Positions 28,901-35,465 of a stretch of 64,000 bases of DNA are shown here, in pieces. Position 1 is the first letter of the stretch, and the number at the start of each line of letters is the position of its first letter. The stretch is from Aulosira sp. FACHB-615 (lineage in GTDB: Bacteria > Cyanobacteriota > Cyanobacteriia > Cyanobacteriales > Nostocaceae). Location of the stretch: NCBI RefSeq assembly GCF_014698045.1, contig NZ_JACJSE010000003.1:434001-498000 (forward strand), given 5' to 3'. Below the pieces are notes generated by a model. That model ran no database searches, was not told where the DNA came from, and saw only the letters and a program-made list of their open reading frames with translations. The translations under genes were made by a program, and so were the position numbers.

Positions 28901-31900
28901 ATCCTGCGGACATCCTTCGATCTGACTAACTTTAGTGAACCCTTACAGTTAGTACATCAACACGTTACTGCGCCTTTTCAGGTTGAAGACTTGCGTGATT
29001 TATCACCACAGCAGCAACAACAAGCACTCGCCACTTGGATAAAAGCTGAAAAACGACGAAATTTTGATTGGTCTTCCCCACCATTGATTCGCTTTTTTAT
29101 TCATCGCCTCACAGAACAGTCTTTTTATCTCACCTTTAGCTGTCACACTTCTATTCTTGACGGTTGGAGCAAAGCTTGTTTGCTGACGGAATTGCTATAT
29201 CATTATGATGCTCTGCTCAAGGGTACAAGCAATGCTCTTGAACCAGCCCCAACCATAGCTTATCGAGATTTTGTAGCTTTAGAGCGTGCAACATTGCGAT
29301 CGCCCGATGCTCAAGATTTCTGGCGGCAAAAATTAGCAGGTTGTGTCACTACCAGATTAGCCCGTTGGGTAGGACTTCATCACAGCACAACTACCCCGGA
29401 AATTGGCTTTTTAGATGTTCCTATCTCTCCTGAACTTTCTGCGAAATTGCAAAAACTCGCCCGGTTAGCAGAAGTTCCCCTGAAAAACGTCTTGTTGGCT
29501 GCACATATCAGAGTCATGGGTTTGGTAAGTGGCGAGAGTGATATCCTCACAGGGTTAGAGTCTAATGGGCGCGTGGAAGCAGGTGACGGCGAAAAAACTT
29601 TGGGAATCCATTTAAATACCGTTCCCTTGCGTTTGCAACTGACTGGGGGAACTTGGTTAGAGTTGGTACAGCAGGTTTTTGCCGCCGAAAAAGAGTTATT
29701 GCCCTTTAGACGTTATCCTTACGCAGATTTACATCAACTTGTTGGTCGTCAGGCTCTCCAACCCCTAGTAGAGACTGTGTTTAATTACACTAACTTTCAT
29801 GTGTATGAGAGTCTGCAAAATCTCCAAGATTTAGAAGTGTTAGGGGCGAGGGGTTTTGGTGAAACTCACTTTACCTTGCGGTCGGAATTTAATCTTAATC
29901 ATGCTTCAAATTGCATCCAACTCGATTTAGAGTGTGATTTGACACAGATAAGTCATGCTCAGTTAGAGACGATTGGCAGTTATTTTCAAGAAACTCTGAC
30001 GGCAATGTCTACACAGCCCTTGGCACGTTATGAGTCGCAATGTCTTTTGGGCGATCGCCAACGCCAAATTTTACTGGAAGAATGGAATCAGACTGGCAGT
30101 AAATACCCTCAATATTGTTGTATTCATCAATACTTTGAGGCTGTGGTGGCAGAAAATCCTGATGCGATCGCGATCGTGTTTGCAGATGAACAACTCAGCT
30201 ACCAACAGCTAAATCAGCGAGCTAATGCTTTAGCTCATTACTTGCAGCGTCTAGGAGTAACTGCCGATGTGCCGGTGGCTTTGTGTGTCGAGCGTTCTTT
30301 AGAGATGATCGTGGGAATTTTGGCAATTCTCAAAGCTGGAGGAGCCTACGTACCTTTAGACCCCACCTATCCCCAAGAAAACCTTGCTTTTATCTTGGAA
30401 GATGCTCAAGTGCCAGTTTTATTAACTCAAGCACGGCTAATTGAAAAGTTACCTAGCCACACAGCCAAGATTATCTGCTTAGACTCAGATTGGCAGACAA
30501 TAGCGCGGGAAAGCGTCGCCAATCCCAGCAGTACAAGCACCTTAGACAACCTCGCCTACATTATTTACACATCAGGTTCCACAGGCAAGCCAAAGGGGGT
30601 ACTCGTTACCCAGCAAAACTTAGCCCATTCCACCTTTGCCCGGATTAGTTATTACTCACACCCCGTTACTAATAGTTCACCAACCCAATATTGCTGTGTA
30701 GACCCTGCAAGGGAGCAGGGGAGCAGGGGAGCAGGGGGGAATGAAGGTACTCTCTCCCCTGCCCCTCTGCCCCTCTGCCCCTCTGCCAGCCACCACGTAA
30801 AGTTATCTTGGCAGACTACTAGTTTCTTATTGATTCCCTCTTTTGCCTTTGATAGTTCAGTCGCCGTGATTTTTTGGGCTTTATGTCAAGGAAGTCAACT
30901 GGTGTTATTAACTGAGGGTTTTCAACGAGATATTTGGCAAATAGCCAAGGTAATTACTCAACATCAAGTTTCACATTGGTTGAGTGTTCCTTCACTTTAT
31001 AAAACTCTACTGGCTACTATAGACCCAGCACAACTTGTTTCATTGCAAACAGTTATTGTTGCTGGGGAATCTTGTCCTACAGAATTAGTAGAACGCCATC
31101 GTCAACTACTGCCTGATACATCCTTATTTAATGAGTATGGCCCAACAGAAGCCACCGTTTGGAGCAGTGTATACAATTGTCAAAATCAGGATTTAAATCA
31201 TTCTGTGCCAATTGGTCGTCCAATTGCCAATACTCAAATTTATTTACTAGATACTCATCTGCAACCAGTACCAATTGGTGTGGCTGGAGAAATATATATT
31301 GGTGGTTTGGGTGTGGCGCAAGGCTATCTGAATCGACCAGAACTAACCGCCCAAAAATTTATTTCTCATCCATTGAAAAATTCAACATCAGAACGTCTTT
31401 ATAAAACTGGGGATTTAGGGCGTTATTTGCCAGATGGCAATATTGAGTTTTTGGGACGTATCGACCGTCAGGTAAAGATGCGCGGTTATCGGATTGAACT
31501 AACAGCGATTGAGGCAATTTTACTCCAACATCCTGTGGTGCGGGAAGCGATCGCCACAGTTATCGAAGACTCAAATGGCAAACGCTTAATTGCCTACATC
31601 GTACTACAACAAAAACCAGCACCTACAACTCAGGAATTTCGTAGTTTCTTGCGGCAGAAGTTACCAGAATATATGCTTCCTAGTACTTTTGTCATCTTAG
31701 AAGAATTGCCCTTAACTCCAAGTGGCAAAGTTGACTATCGCCGTTTGCCAACACCCACACAGGTAAAATCCGATGAGGAAAAAATTGCTTATATTGCACC
31801 CCGCACGGTAGTAGAAGAGATACTAGAAGCAATCTGGAGTCAGGTTTTAGGAATTGAGCAGGTAGGTATCCACAACAACTTTTTAGAGTTGGGAGGAGAT

Positions 31901-32152
31901 TCAATTCAAAGTATTCAAATTGCAGCTAAAGCTTACGAAGCAGGATTGAAATTCAGTATTAATCAGCTATTTGAATATCCCACAATTGCAGAATTAGCCA
32001 CAGTTGTGGAGATAATTTCCCCTCCCCAGGAAGAAGTAGCGCCCATTGCTAATTTATTGTCCAGCGATACATTAAACTTCAAACCTTCCGACTTTCCAGA
32101 AGCTGAATTAACTCAAGAAGAACTAAATCAGCTTTTTTTAAACAATCAGTAG
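22964..32152 (+). CDS. NRPS: FAAL-ACP-C-A(Ser)-PCP-C-A-PCP
   Basis: 3062 aa. In order: fatty acyl-AMP ligase (about 10-630, YTSGSTGTPKG near 177); acyl carrier protein (GIDSLMAIEL, Ser near 693); condensation domain C1 (HHIIADFWS near 932); adenylation A1 (FDVSVWE near 1468) with code D-V-W-H-M-S-L-I-D-K, a serine code; carrier (GGDSIRS, about 1853); C2 (HTSILDG near 2062, with Thr replacing the second, catalytic His); A2 (FDSSVAV near 2630), code D-S-A-L-I-A-E-V-W-K, which I cannot assign; carrier (GGDSIQS, about 2977). The ligase should load a fatty acid on the ACP, so the peptide starts N-acylated. There are three repeat-derived inserts: about 360-410 (ligase), 828-877 (C1) and 2571-2620 (A2). 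AGGA precedes the ATG. No epimerase domain. The next gene starts 12 bases on. Confidence 0.93.
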   Translation: MGRNLWQLPKQFTSLVELLHWRAILKPEQKAYSFLLDGEVEASYLTYQELDRQAQSIAARLQSYGVKKGERGLLLYPPGLEFIAAFFGCLYAGVIAVPAYPPRANQSLSRLQAMVADAQATIALTTKTILANIEAQFAQYQNLQTLYLLATDNIPPDLANSWQQPSINSNNLAFLQYTSGSTGTPKGVMVSHGNLLHNELLIKQAMQHTENTLFVGWLPLFHDMGLVGNLLQPLYLGIPCILMPPVAFLQKPWRWLQAISKYQATTSGGPNFAYDLCVRKITPEQRATLDLSSWEVAFNGAEPIRQQTLEQFSATFAECGFRRESFYPCYGMAETTLIVTGGSKLVSPVLLPVQSEALLQNQIVPANEKAGEQGRQCGLGGFPQEQLPLSRGAGEVEGQGNKEAITHKGQDFEPDIFGEHETGLQTIVGCGQVLQDLKIAIVNPETLTCCQPHEVGEIWVAGPSVTQGYWNQPEQTEYTFRAYLKDTQAGPFLRTGDLGFLQAGELFVTGRLKDLIIIRGRNHYPQDIEWSVEQSHPSLQPSGGAAFTIDVDGEEKLIIAQEVKRSFLRNLATEEVIRTIRQAVVAEHELQVYAVLLLKPGSIPKTTSGKIQRHACRTNFLAGSWESIASSVLEASPTTDNRASLTYTDVLALEPQERQLQLTCYLQQQVAQVLKLASSQVNQEQPLTTLGIDSLMAIELQHTIETNLGVVLPMTSFLGDSSINQLATVILAQLTDISAVSKSLPAQVSETVTEYPLAYGQQALYFLHQLAPESPAYNIANAVRLRGEIDITALHQAFQSLVERHPILGATFSNIDGKPIQQFQKHLVVCQDNFAWWLAEGQRGRGAGERVPSFPPAPLLPCSLAGSTQQYWVGELLEVCWQEEDAATWDEEFLRDRLIKAAYHPFNLEQDSLIRVRLFSRSPTEHILLLVVHHIIADFWSLTVLVDELGTLYQAHKNHTPVTLPPLVWQYSDYVREQSQMLASPAGDRHWDYWQKQLSGELPILNLPTDRPRPVIQTYQGASLSHKLSTELTQKLQNFSRQRGVTLYMTLLAAFQVLLYRYTGQTDFFIGSPTTGRTRTDATGVVGYFVNPVVLRSPLSENFTFDEFLIQVRSCVLAALDHQDYPFARLVEQLQPKRDPSRSPLFQVMFVLHKAHLLNQEGLAAFALGETGAKITLGELELESLALEQRIAQFDLNLVMAGVDDSLSASWQYNTDLFDAVTIARMAGHFQTLLESIVADSQQQISLLPILTELEQQQLLIEWNTTQVDYTNQTCLHQQFEAQVKQTPDAVAVVFETEQLTYTELNRRANQLAHYLQTLGVEPDVLVGICLERSLFMVISILATLKAGGAYLPLDPSYPQERLAFMVENAQVAVLLTQEKFLTALPVQGAQVVLVDKNHEVWVSEKVDNPVSQVTTDHLAYVIYTSGSTGKPKGVMNLHRGICNRLSWMQETYKLTTVDKVLQKTPFSFDVSVWEFFWPLTTGARLVIARPGGHQDSSYLVEIIAQEQITTLHFVPSMLQVFLEEPNLAACNCLRQVMCSGEALPLKLQARFFERLDADLHNLYGPTEAAIDVTFWACERETRKQTVPIGRPIANTQIYLLDHHLQPVPIGVPGELYIGGVGLARGYLNQPELTNIKFIPNPFNKSKLQSERLYKTGDLARYLNDGNIEYLGRLDHQVKLRGFRIELGEIEALLSQHPALQQVVVLIREIEQKKQHRDFTPVVDVESSSAITGLRRLLKGESANSQADFRNQQLVAYCVTRHQPAPTTSELRQFLLEKLPEYMLPAAFVLLDAIPLTPNGKIDRQSLPIPGKVRPELAKAFLAPRTFIEKALAEVWQEVLDIEPVGIHDNFFELGGDSIRSIQVLSRATAKGLSCSLAQIFQYQTIESLAQAITFVEPTALVTNKTEPFSLISPAERQKLTKDIADAYPLARVQAGVIFHTQSLPDEPMYHDIFLYNLQVHLDIALFQQALQQVLARHAILRTSFDLTNFSEPLQLVHQHVTAPFQVEDLRDLSPQQQQQALATWIKAEKRRNFDWSSPPLIRFFIHRLTEQSFYLTFSCHTSILDGWSKACLLTELLYHYDALLKGTSNALEPAPTIAYRDFVALERATLRSPDAQDFWRQKLAGCVTTRLARWVGLHHSTTTPEIGFLDVPISPELSAKLQKLARLAEVPLKNVLLAAHIRVMGLVSGESDILTGLESNGRVEAGDGEKTLGIHLNTVPLRLQLTGGTWLELVQQVFAAEKELLPFRRYPYADLHQLVGRQALQPLVETVFNYTNFHVYESLQNLQDLEVLGARGFGETHFTLRSEFNLNHASNCIQLDLECDLTQISHAQLETIGSYFQETLTAMSTQPLARYESQCLLGDRQRQILLEEWNQTGSKYPQYCCIHQYFEAVVAENPDAIAIVFADEQLSYQQLNQRANALAHYLQRLGVTADVPVALCVERSLEMIVGILAILKAGGAYVPLDPTYPQENLAFILEDAQVPVLLTQARLIEKLPSHTAKIICLDSDWQTIARESVANPSSTSTLDNLAYIIYTSGSTGKPKGVLVTQQNLAHSTFARISYYSHPVTNSSPTQYCCVDPAREQGSRGAGGNEGTLSPAPLPLCPSASHHVKLSWQTTSFLLIPSFAFDSSVAVIFWALCQGSQLVLLTEGFQRDIWQIAKVITQHQVSHWLSVPSLYKTLLATIDPAQLVSLQTVIVAGESCPTELVERHRQLLPDTSLFNEYGPTEATVWSSVYNCQNQDLNHSVPIGRPIANTQIYLLDTHLQPVPIGVAGEIYIGGLGVAQGYLNRPELTAQKFISHPLKNSTSERLYKTGDLGRYLPDGNIEFLGRIDRQVKMRGYRIELTAIEAILLQHPVVREAIATVIEDSNGKRLIAYIVLQQKPAPTTQEFRSFLRQKLPEYMLPSTFVILEELPLTPSGKVDYRRLPTPTQVKSDEEKIAYIAPRTVVEEILEAIWSQVLGIEQVGIHNNFLELGGDSIQSIQIAAKAYEAGLKFSINQLFEYPTIAELATVVEIISPPQEEVAPIANLLSSDTLNFKPSDFPEAELTQEELNQLFLNNQ
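24087..24126. repeat. Palindromic repeat translated within the acyl ligase
   Basis: GGCAGT and ACTGCC arms flank the core GGGGGTTTCCCCC. Same design as the palindromes at 2368-2404 and 55350-55390. It sits in a longer GCAGGGG-rich in-frame insert (about 24060-24190) between the ligase blocks ending LLQNQIVPA and beginning TIVGCGQ, a stretch that is short in ordinary members of the family. Confidence 0.6.
25446..25591 (+). mobile_element. 146-bp in-frame element, copy 1 (in C1 domain)
   Basis: Begins TAGTCTGCCAAG and ends GGTTGGTGAACTA. It is flanked by CTAG on both sides (25442-25445 and 25592-25595), a 4-bp target duplication. Element plus duplication is 150 bp, so exactly 50 codons are added. 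The reverse complement equals the copy at 30673-30818 in 145 of 146 bases by my alignment. The interior carries GAGGGGCAG and CTCCCCTG tandem units. No protein of its own; the ends TAGT/ACTA are inverted. A MITE or similar non-autonomous element. Confidence 0.85.
30673..30818 (-). mobile_element. 146-bp in-frame element, copy 2 (in A2 domain)
   Basis: The reverse orientation of the copy at 25446-25591, with one base difference. Flanks are CTAA on the left and CTAG on the right. It adds 50 residues, from NSSPTQYCC to LSWQTT, between YYSHPVT and SFLLIPSFAFDSS. The paralogous A domain in the next gene reads YYEQSIT directly followed by GFLLTSPFAFDSS, which shows the uninterrupted site. The insert falls shortly before the substrate-binding Asp motif. 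Confidence 0.87.
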
Positions 32153-32164
32153 AAAATTCAAGCT

Positions 32165-35100
32165 ATGGAAGCGAAAAATATCGAAGACATCTACACACTC
32201 TCACCCACTCAACAGGGTATGCTGTTTCACATTCTCTCGGCTCCAGATGGGAGGATGTATGTAGAGCAAACAGTATGTACATTACACGCAAATCTCAACA
32301 TCTCAGCTTTTGAGCAGGTTTGGCAACAAATAATAGACCGACATCAGAGTTTAAGAACAGCTTTTGTATTGCAAGGTGTAAATCAGCCAGTCCAGATAGT
32401 ACACAGACAAGTTAAACTGGCGATCGCCTATGATGATTGGCGTGAGCTTTCAACAACTCAACAACAAGCGCAACTACAAAGTTACCTGGAAGCAGACCAA
32501 AAAAGCGGCTTTGATTTGGCTCAACCACCCTTAATGCGGCTGACTTTAATTCAAACAGATGTAAATACTTACCAATTTATTTGGAGTATTTGTCACTTAG
32601 TCATAGATGCGTGGTGTGTGAGTACAATTCTCAAAGAGTTCTTGTCCTGCTACGAGGCACTTTGTCAAGGCCAAATTCTCCAGTTACCACCAAGCCGCCC
32701 CTATCGAGACTACATCAGTTGGCTAAAACAGCAAGATTTATCAGAAGCGGAGGTTTTTTGGCGAAAATATCTTCAGGGCTTCACAACACCAACCGCTTTG
32801 ACAACAGATGGAAACAGTCAACAAGAGGGTTTCCATCAACAACAAGTCCAACTTTCGCCAGCCACCACACAAGCACTGAAATCTTTAGCACAACAACATC
32901 ATTTAACTCTCAATACCTTGATACAAGGGGTTTGGGCGTTGCTGTTGAGTTATTACAGCAATGAAGCAGATGTGGTGTATGGAACTGTTGTCTCTGGACG
33001 ACCACCAACATTATTGGGGGTTGCTTCAATGGTGGGACTTTTTATCAACACCTTACCAGTGCGCGTATTTGTTGCTGGTGAAGCGTCATTGATATCTTGG
33101 CTGAAATCACTCCATGCTCAACAACTGAGTTTACTTAAATACGAATGTACCCCCTTAGTTCAAATCCAAAGTTGGAGTCAAGTACCTCCTGGCATACCCT
33201 TATTTAATAGTATTTTGGTATTTGAAAACGCCTCAGCCAATCTTGCTAATTTACCTACCAGAAACTTAAAAATTGCTCATGTCCGCTCTTTTATCAACTC
33301 TAACTATCCACTGGTTTTATTAGTTAAACCTTGGTCGCAGTTATCTCTGAATATATTTTATGACTTACGTTACTTCAATCAAATGACAGTAGATAGAATG
33401 TTAAGTCATTTAGAAATACTGCTAAATAATATAGTTGCAAATTCTAACACAACACTAGCAAAGTTAACCCGTAGCATTGTTGATATTGAACAACAAAAAC
33501 TACTTATTGAATTTAATAATACAAAAATAGATAATGTTAATGATAAGTGTATCCATCAATTAATTGAAGAGCAGGTAAAACGTACCCCAGAAAACATAGC
33601 TGTGGTGTTTAAAAATCAACAACTAACTTATAAAGAACTAAACACCAGAGCCAATCAATTAGCACAATATCTTCAAGCTTTGGGAGTTGCACCCGATGTA
33701 TTGGTGGGGATTTGTATAGAACGTTCTTGGGAAATGCTAGTAGGGATATTAGCCATTCTCAAAGCTGGAGGAGGATATGTACCAATTGATCCTTTGTATC
33801 CTCAACAGCGATTGAATTATATTTTGGCAGATTCCCAAGTATCAATCATCTTGACCCAAGAACGGTTAGTGAAAAATTTACCTGATATTGAAGCGAAGGT
33901 ACTTTGTTTAGATACTCTTTGGGATGTAATTACTCAAGAAAGTGATGAAAATCCTCAAAATCAAGTAAAGCCTGAGAACCTAGCTTACTTAATTTATACT
34001 TCTGGCTCTACAGGAAAACCCAAAGGAGTGCAAGTTACTCATCAAAATTTAGTTCACTCGACAACTGCTCGGATGCGTTATTATGAACAATCAATAACAG
34101 GTTTTTTGTTAACTTCACCTTTTGCTTTTGATAGTTCTGTTGCTGGGATTTTTTGGACACTTTGTCAAGGTGGTTTTGTATTTATTTTACCTGACAACTG
34201 GCAATTAAATATTCAACAGATAATAGAGGCGATCGCTCAACAAGAAATCTCTCATTTATTATGTCTACCATCTCTTTACAAGCTGATTTTAGAGCAAGCA
34301 CAACCACAAAAACTACTCAGCCTCACAACCGTAATTGTTGCGGGTGAATCTTGTCCAAAGGAACTTGTTAAGCAGCATCGTGAATTATTGCAAAACTTCG
34401 TCTTATTTAATGAATATGGCCCTACAGAAGCCACCGTTTGGAGTAGTGTATATAATTGTCAAAATCATGATTTAAATTATTCTGTTCCCATTGGTCGCCC
34501 AATTGCCAATACTCAAATTTATGTACTAGATGCTCATCTCCAGCCAGTATCAATTGGAGTTGCTGGAGAAATATATATTGGTGGTTTAGGTGTAGCGAAG
34601 GGCTATCTGAATCGTCCAGAACTAACTGCTCAAAAGTTTATTCCCAATCCATTTAGCGATCAACCAAATGCACGTCTTTATAAAACTGGAGATTTAGGGC
34701 GTTATCTTCCAGACGGTAACATTGAATTTCTCGGTCGGATTGATCAGCAAGTAAAGATTCGTGGATATCGAATTGAGCTACCTGAAATTGAAGCTGTTTT
34801 GCATCAACACCCAGCCGTACAACAAGCGATCGCGATCGCCCCAGAAGATATCAACACTCACCGACGTTTAACAGCATATATTGTCCCCAAACAAGAGCAA
34901 GTACCCACAATTGATGATTTACGTAGCTTCTTAAAAAATTACTTGCCAGATTATATGCTGCCTTCAGTGTTTGTAATGCTAAAAACACTTCCACTAACTC
35001 CCAATGGCAAAGTAGATCGTCAAGCCCTTCCCATCCCAGACCAAGCAAGACCAAATCTAGAAGCAGTATTTGTCCCGCCCAGCACTCCCATTGAAGTAGC

Positions 35101-35356
35101 ACTAGCAGAGATTTGGTCACAAGTTCTCAGCATAGAAAAAGTGGGCATTCACGACAACTTTTTAAAGTTAGGCGGAGACTCACTTCGCAGCATTCAAGTA
35201 TTATCCAGAGCTAATAACCGAGGATTAAATTTTTCTTTACAAGAGTTCATTCAACATCCGACAATTTACGAACTTTCCCAAGTTATTAAAACTAATCAGG
35301 AACTACAAATACCTGCCATCAAGCCAGTATCTCGTGACCAATACCGATTGAAATAA
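32165..35356 (+). CDS. NRPS module: C-A-PCP
   Basis: 1063 aa, one module. The condensation domain starts YTLSPTQQGMLFH and its active-site motif is CHLVIDA near residue 143: the second (catalytic) His is kept, but the first His is Cys and the Gly is Ala. The adenylation domain (YTSGSTGKPKG near 612) has the same ten-residue code, D-S-A-L-I-A-E-V-W-K, as A2 of the preceding protein, and the two are very alike at DNA level, so both modules should add the same, unidentified, residue. The carrier shows GGDSLRS near 1004. No insertion element here. It follows the first NRPS gene by 12 bases; a 109-base gap with a palindromic repeat separates it from the next. Confidence 0.93.
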   Translation: MEAKNIEDIYTLSPTQQGMLFHILSAPDGRMYVEQTVCTLHANLNISAFEQVWQQIIDRHQSLRTAFVLQGVNQPVQIVHRQVKLAIAYDDWRELSTTQQQAQLQSYLEADQKSGFDLAQPPLMRLTLIQTDVNTYQFIWSICHLVIDAWCVSTILKEFLSCYEALCQGQILQLPPSRPYRDYISWLKQQDLSEAEVFWRKYLQGFTTPTALTTDGNSQQEGFHQQQVQLSPATTQALKSLAQQHHLTLNTLIQGVWALLLSYYSNEADVVYGTVVSGRPPTLLGVASMVGLFINTLPVRVFVAGEASLISWLKSLHAQQLSLLKYECTPLVQIQSWSQVPPGIPLFNSILVFENASANLANLPTRNLKIAHVRSFINSNYPLVLLVKPWSQLSLNIFYDLRYFNQMTVDRMLSHLEILLNNIVANSNTTLAKLTRSIVDIEQQKLLIEFNNTKIDNVNDKCIHQLIEEQVKRTPENIAVVFKNQQLTYKELNTRANQLAQYLQALGVAPDVLVGICIERSWEMLVGILAILKAGGGYVPIDPLYPQQRLNYILADSQVSIILTQERLVKNLPDIEAKVLCLDTLWDVITQESDENPQNQVKPENLAYLIYTSGSTGKPKGVQVTHQNLVHSTTARMRYYEQSITGFLLTSPFAFDSSVAGIFWTLCQGGFVFILPDNWQLNIQQIIEAIAQQEISHLLCLPSLYKLILEQAQPQKLLSLTTVIVAGESCPKELVKQHRELLQNFVLFNEYGPTEATVWSSVYNCQNHDLNYSVPIGRPIANTQIYVLDAHLQPVSIGVAGEIYIGGLGVAKGYLNRPELTAQKFIPNPFSDQPNARLYKTGDLGRYLPDGNIEFLGRIDQQVKIRGYRIELPEIEAVLHQHPAVQQAIAIAPEDINTHRRLTAYIVPKQEQVPTIDDLRSFLKNYLPDYMLPSVFVMLKTLPLTPNGKVDRQALPIPDQARPNLEAVFVPPSTPIEVALAEIWSQVLSIEKVGIHDNFLKLGGDSLRSIQVLSRANNRGLNFSLQEFIQHPTIYELSQVIKTNQELQIPAIKPVSRDQYRLK

Positions 35357-35383
35357 AAAACCCTTTCCCCCTCTCTTAGCTTT

Positions 35384-35429
35384 GCGCCCTACCCTGCGGG
35401 AAGCCGCTATCGCGTCTATGCGCTCTTTG
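35384..35429. repeat. CTGCGGNAAGCCGCT repeat between NRPS genes
   Basis: TTTGCGCCCTACCCTGCGGG then AAGCCGCTATCGCGTCTATG, matching the translated copy at 19563-19607. It fills much of the 109-base gap between the second and third NRPS genes. Confidence 0.65.
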
Positions 35430-35465
35430 TGGTTCGTTTCCTAATTCTTCTATTCCTATCTAAGT

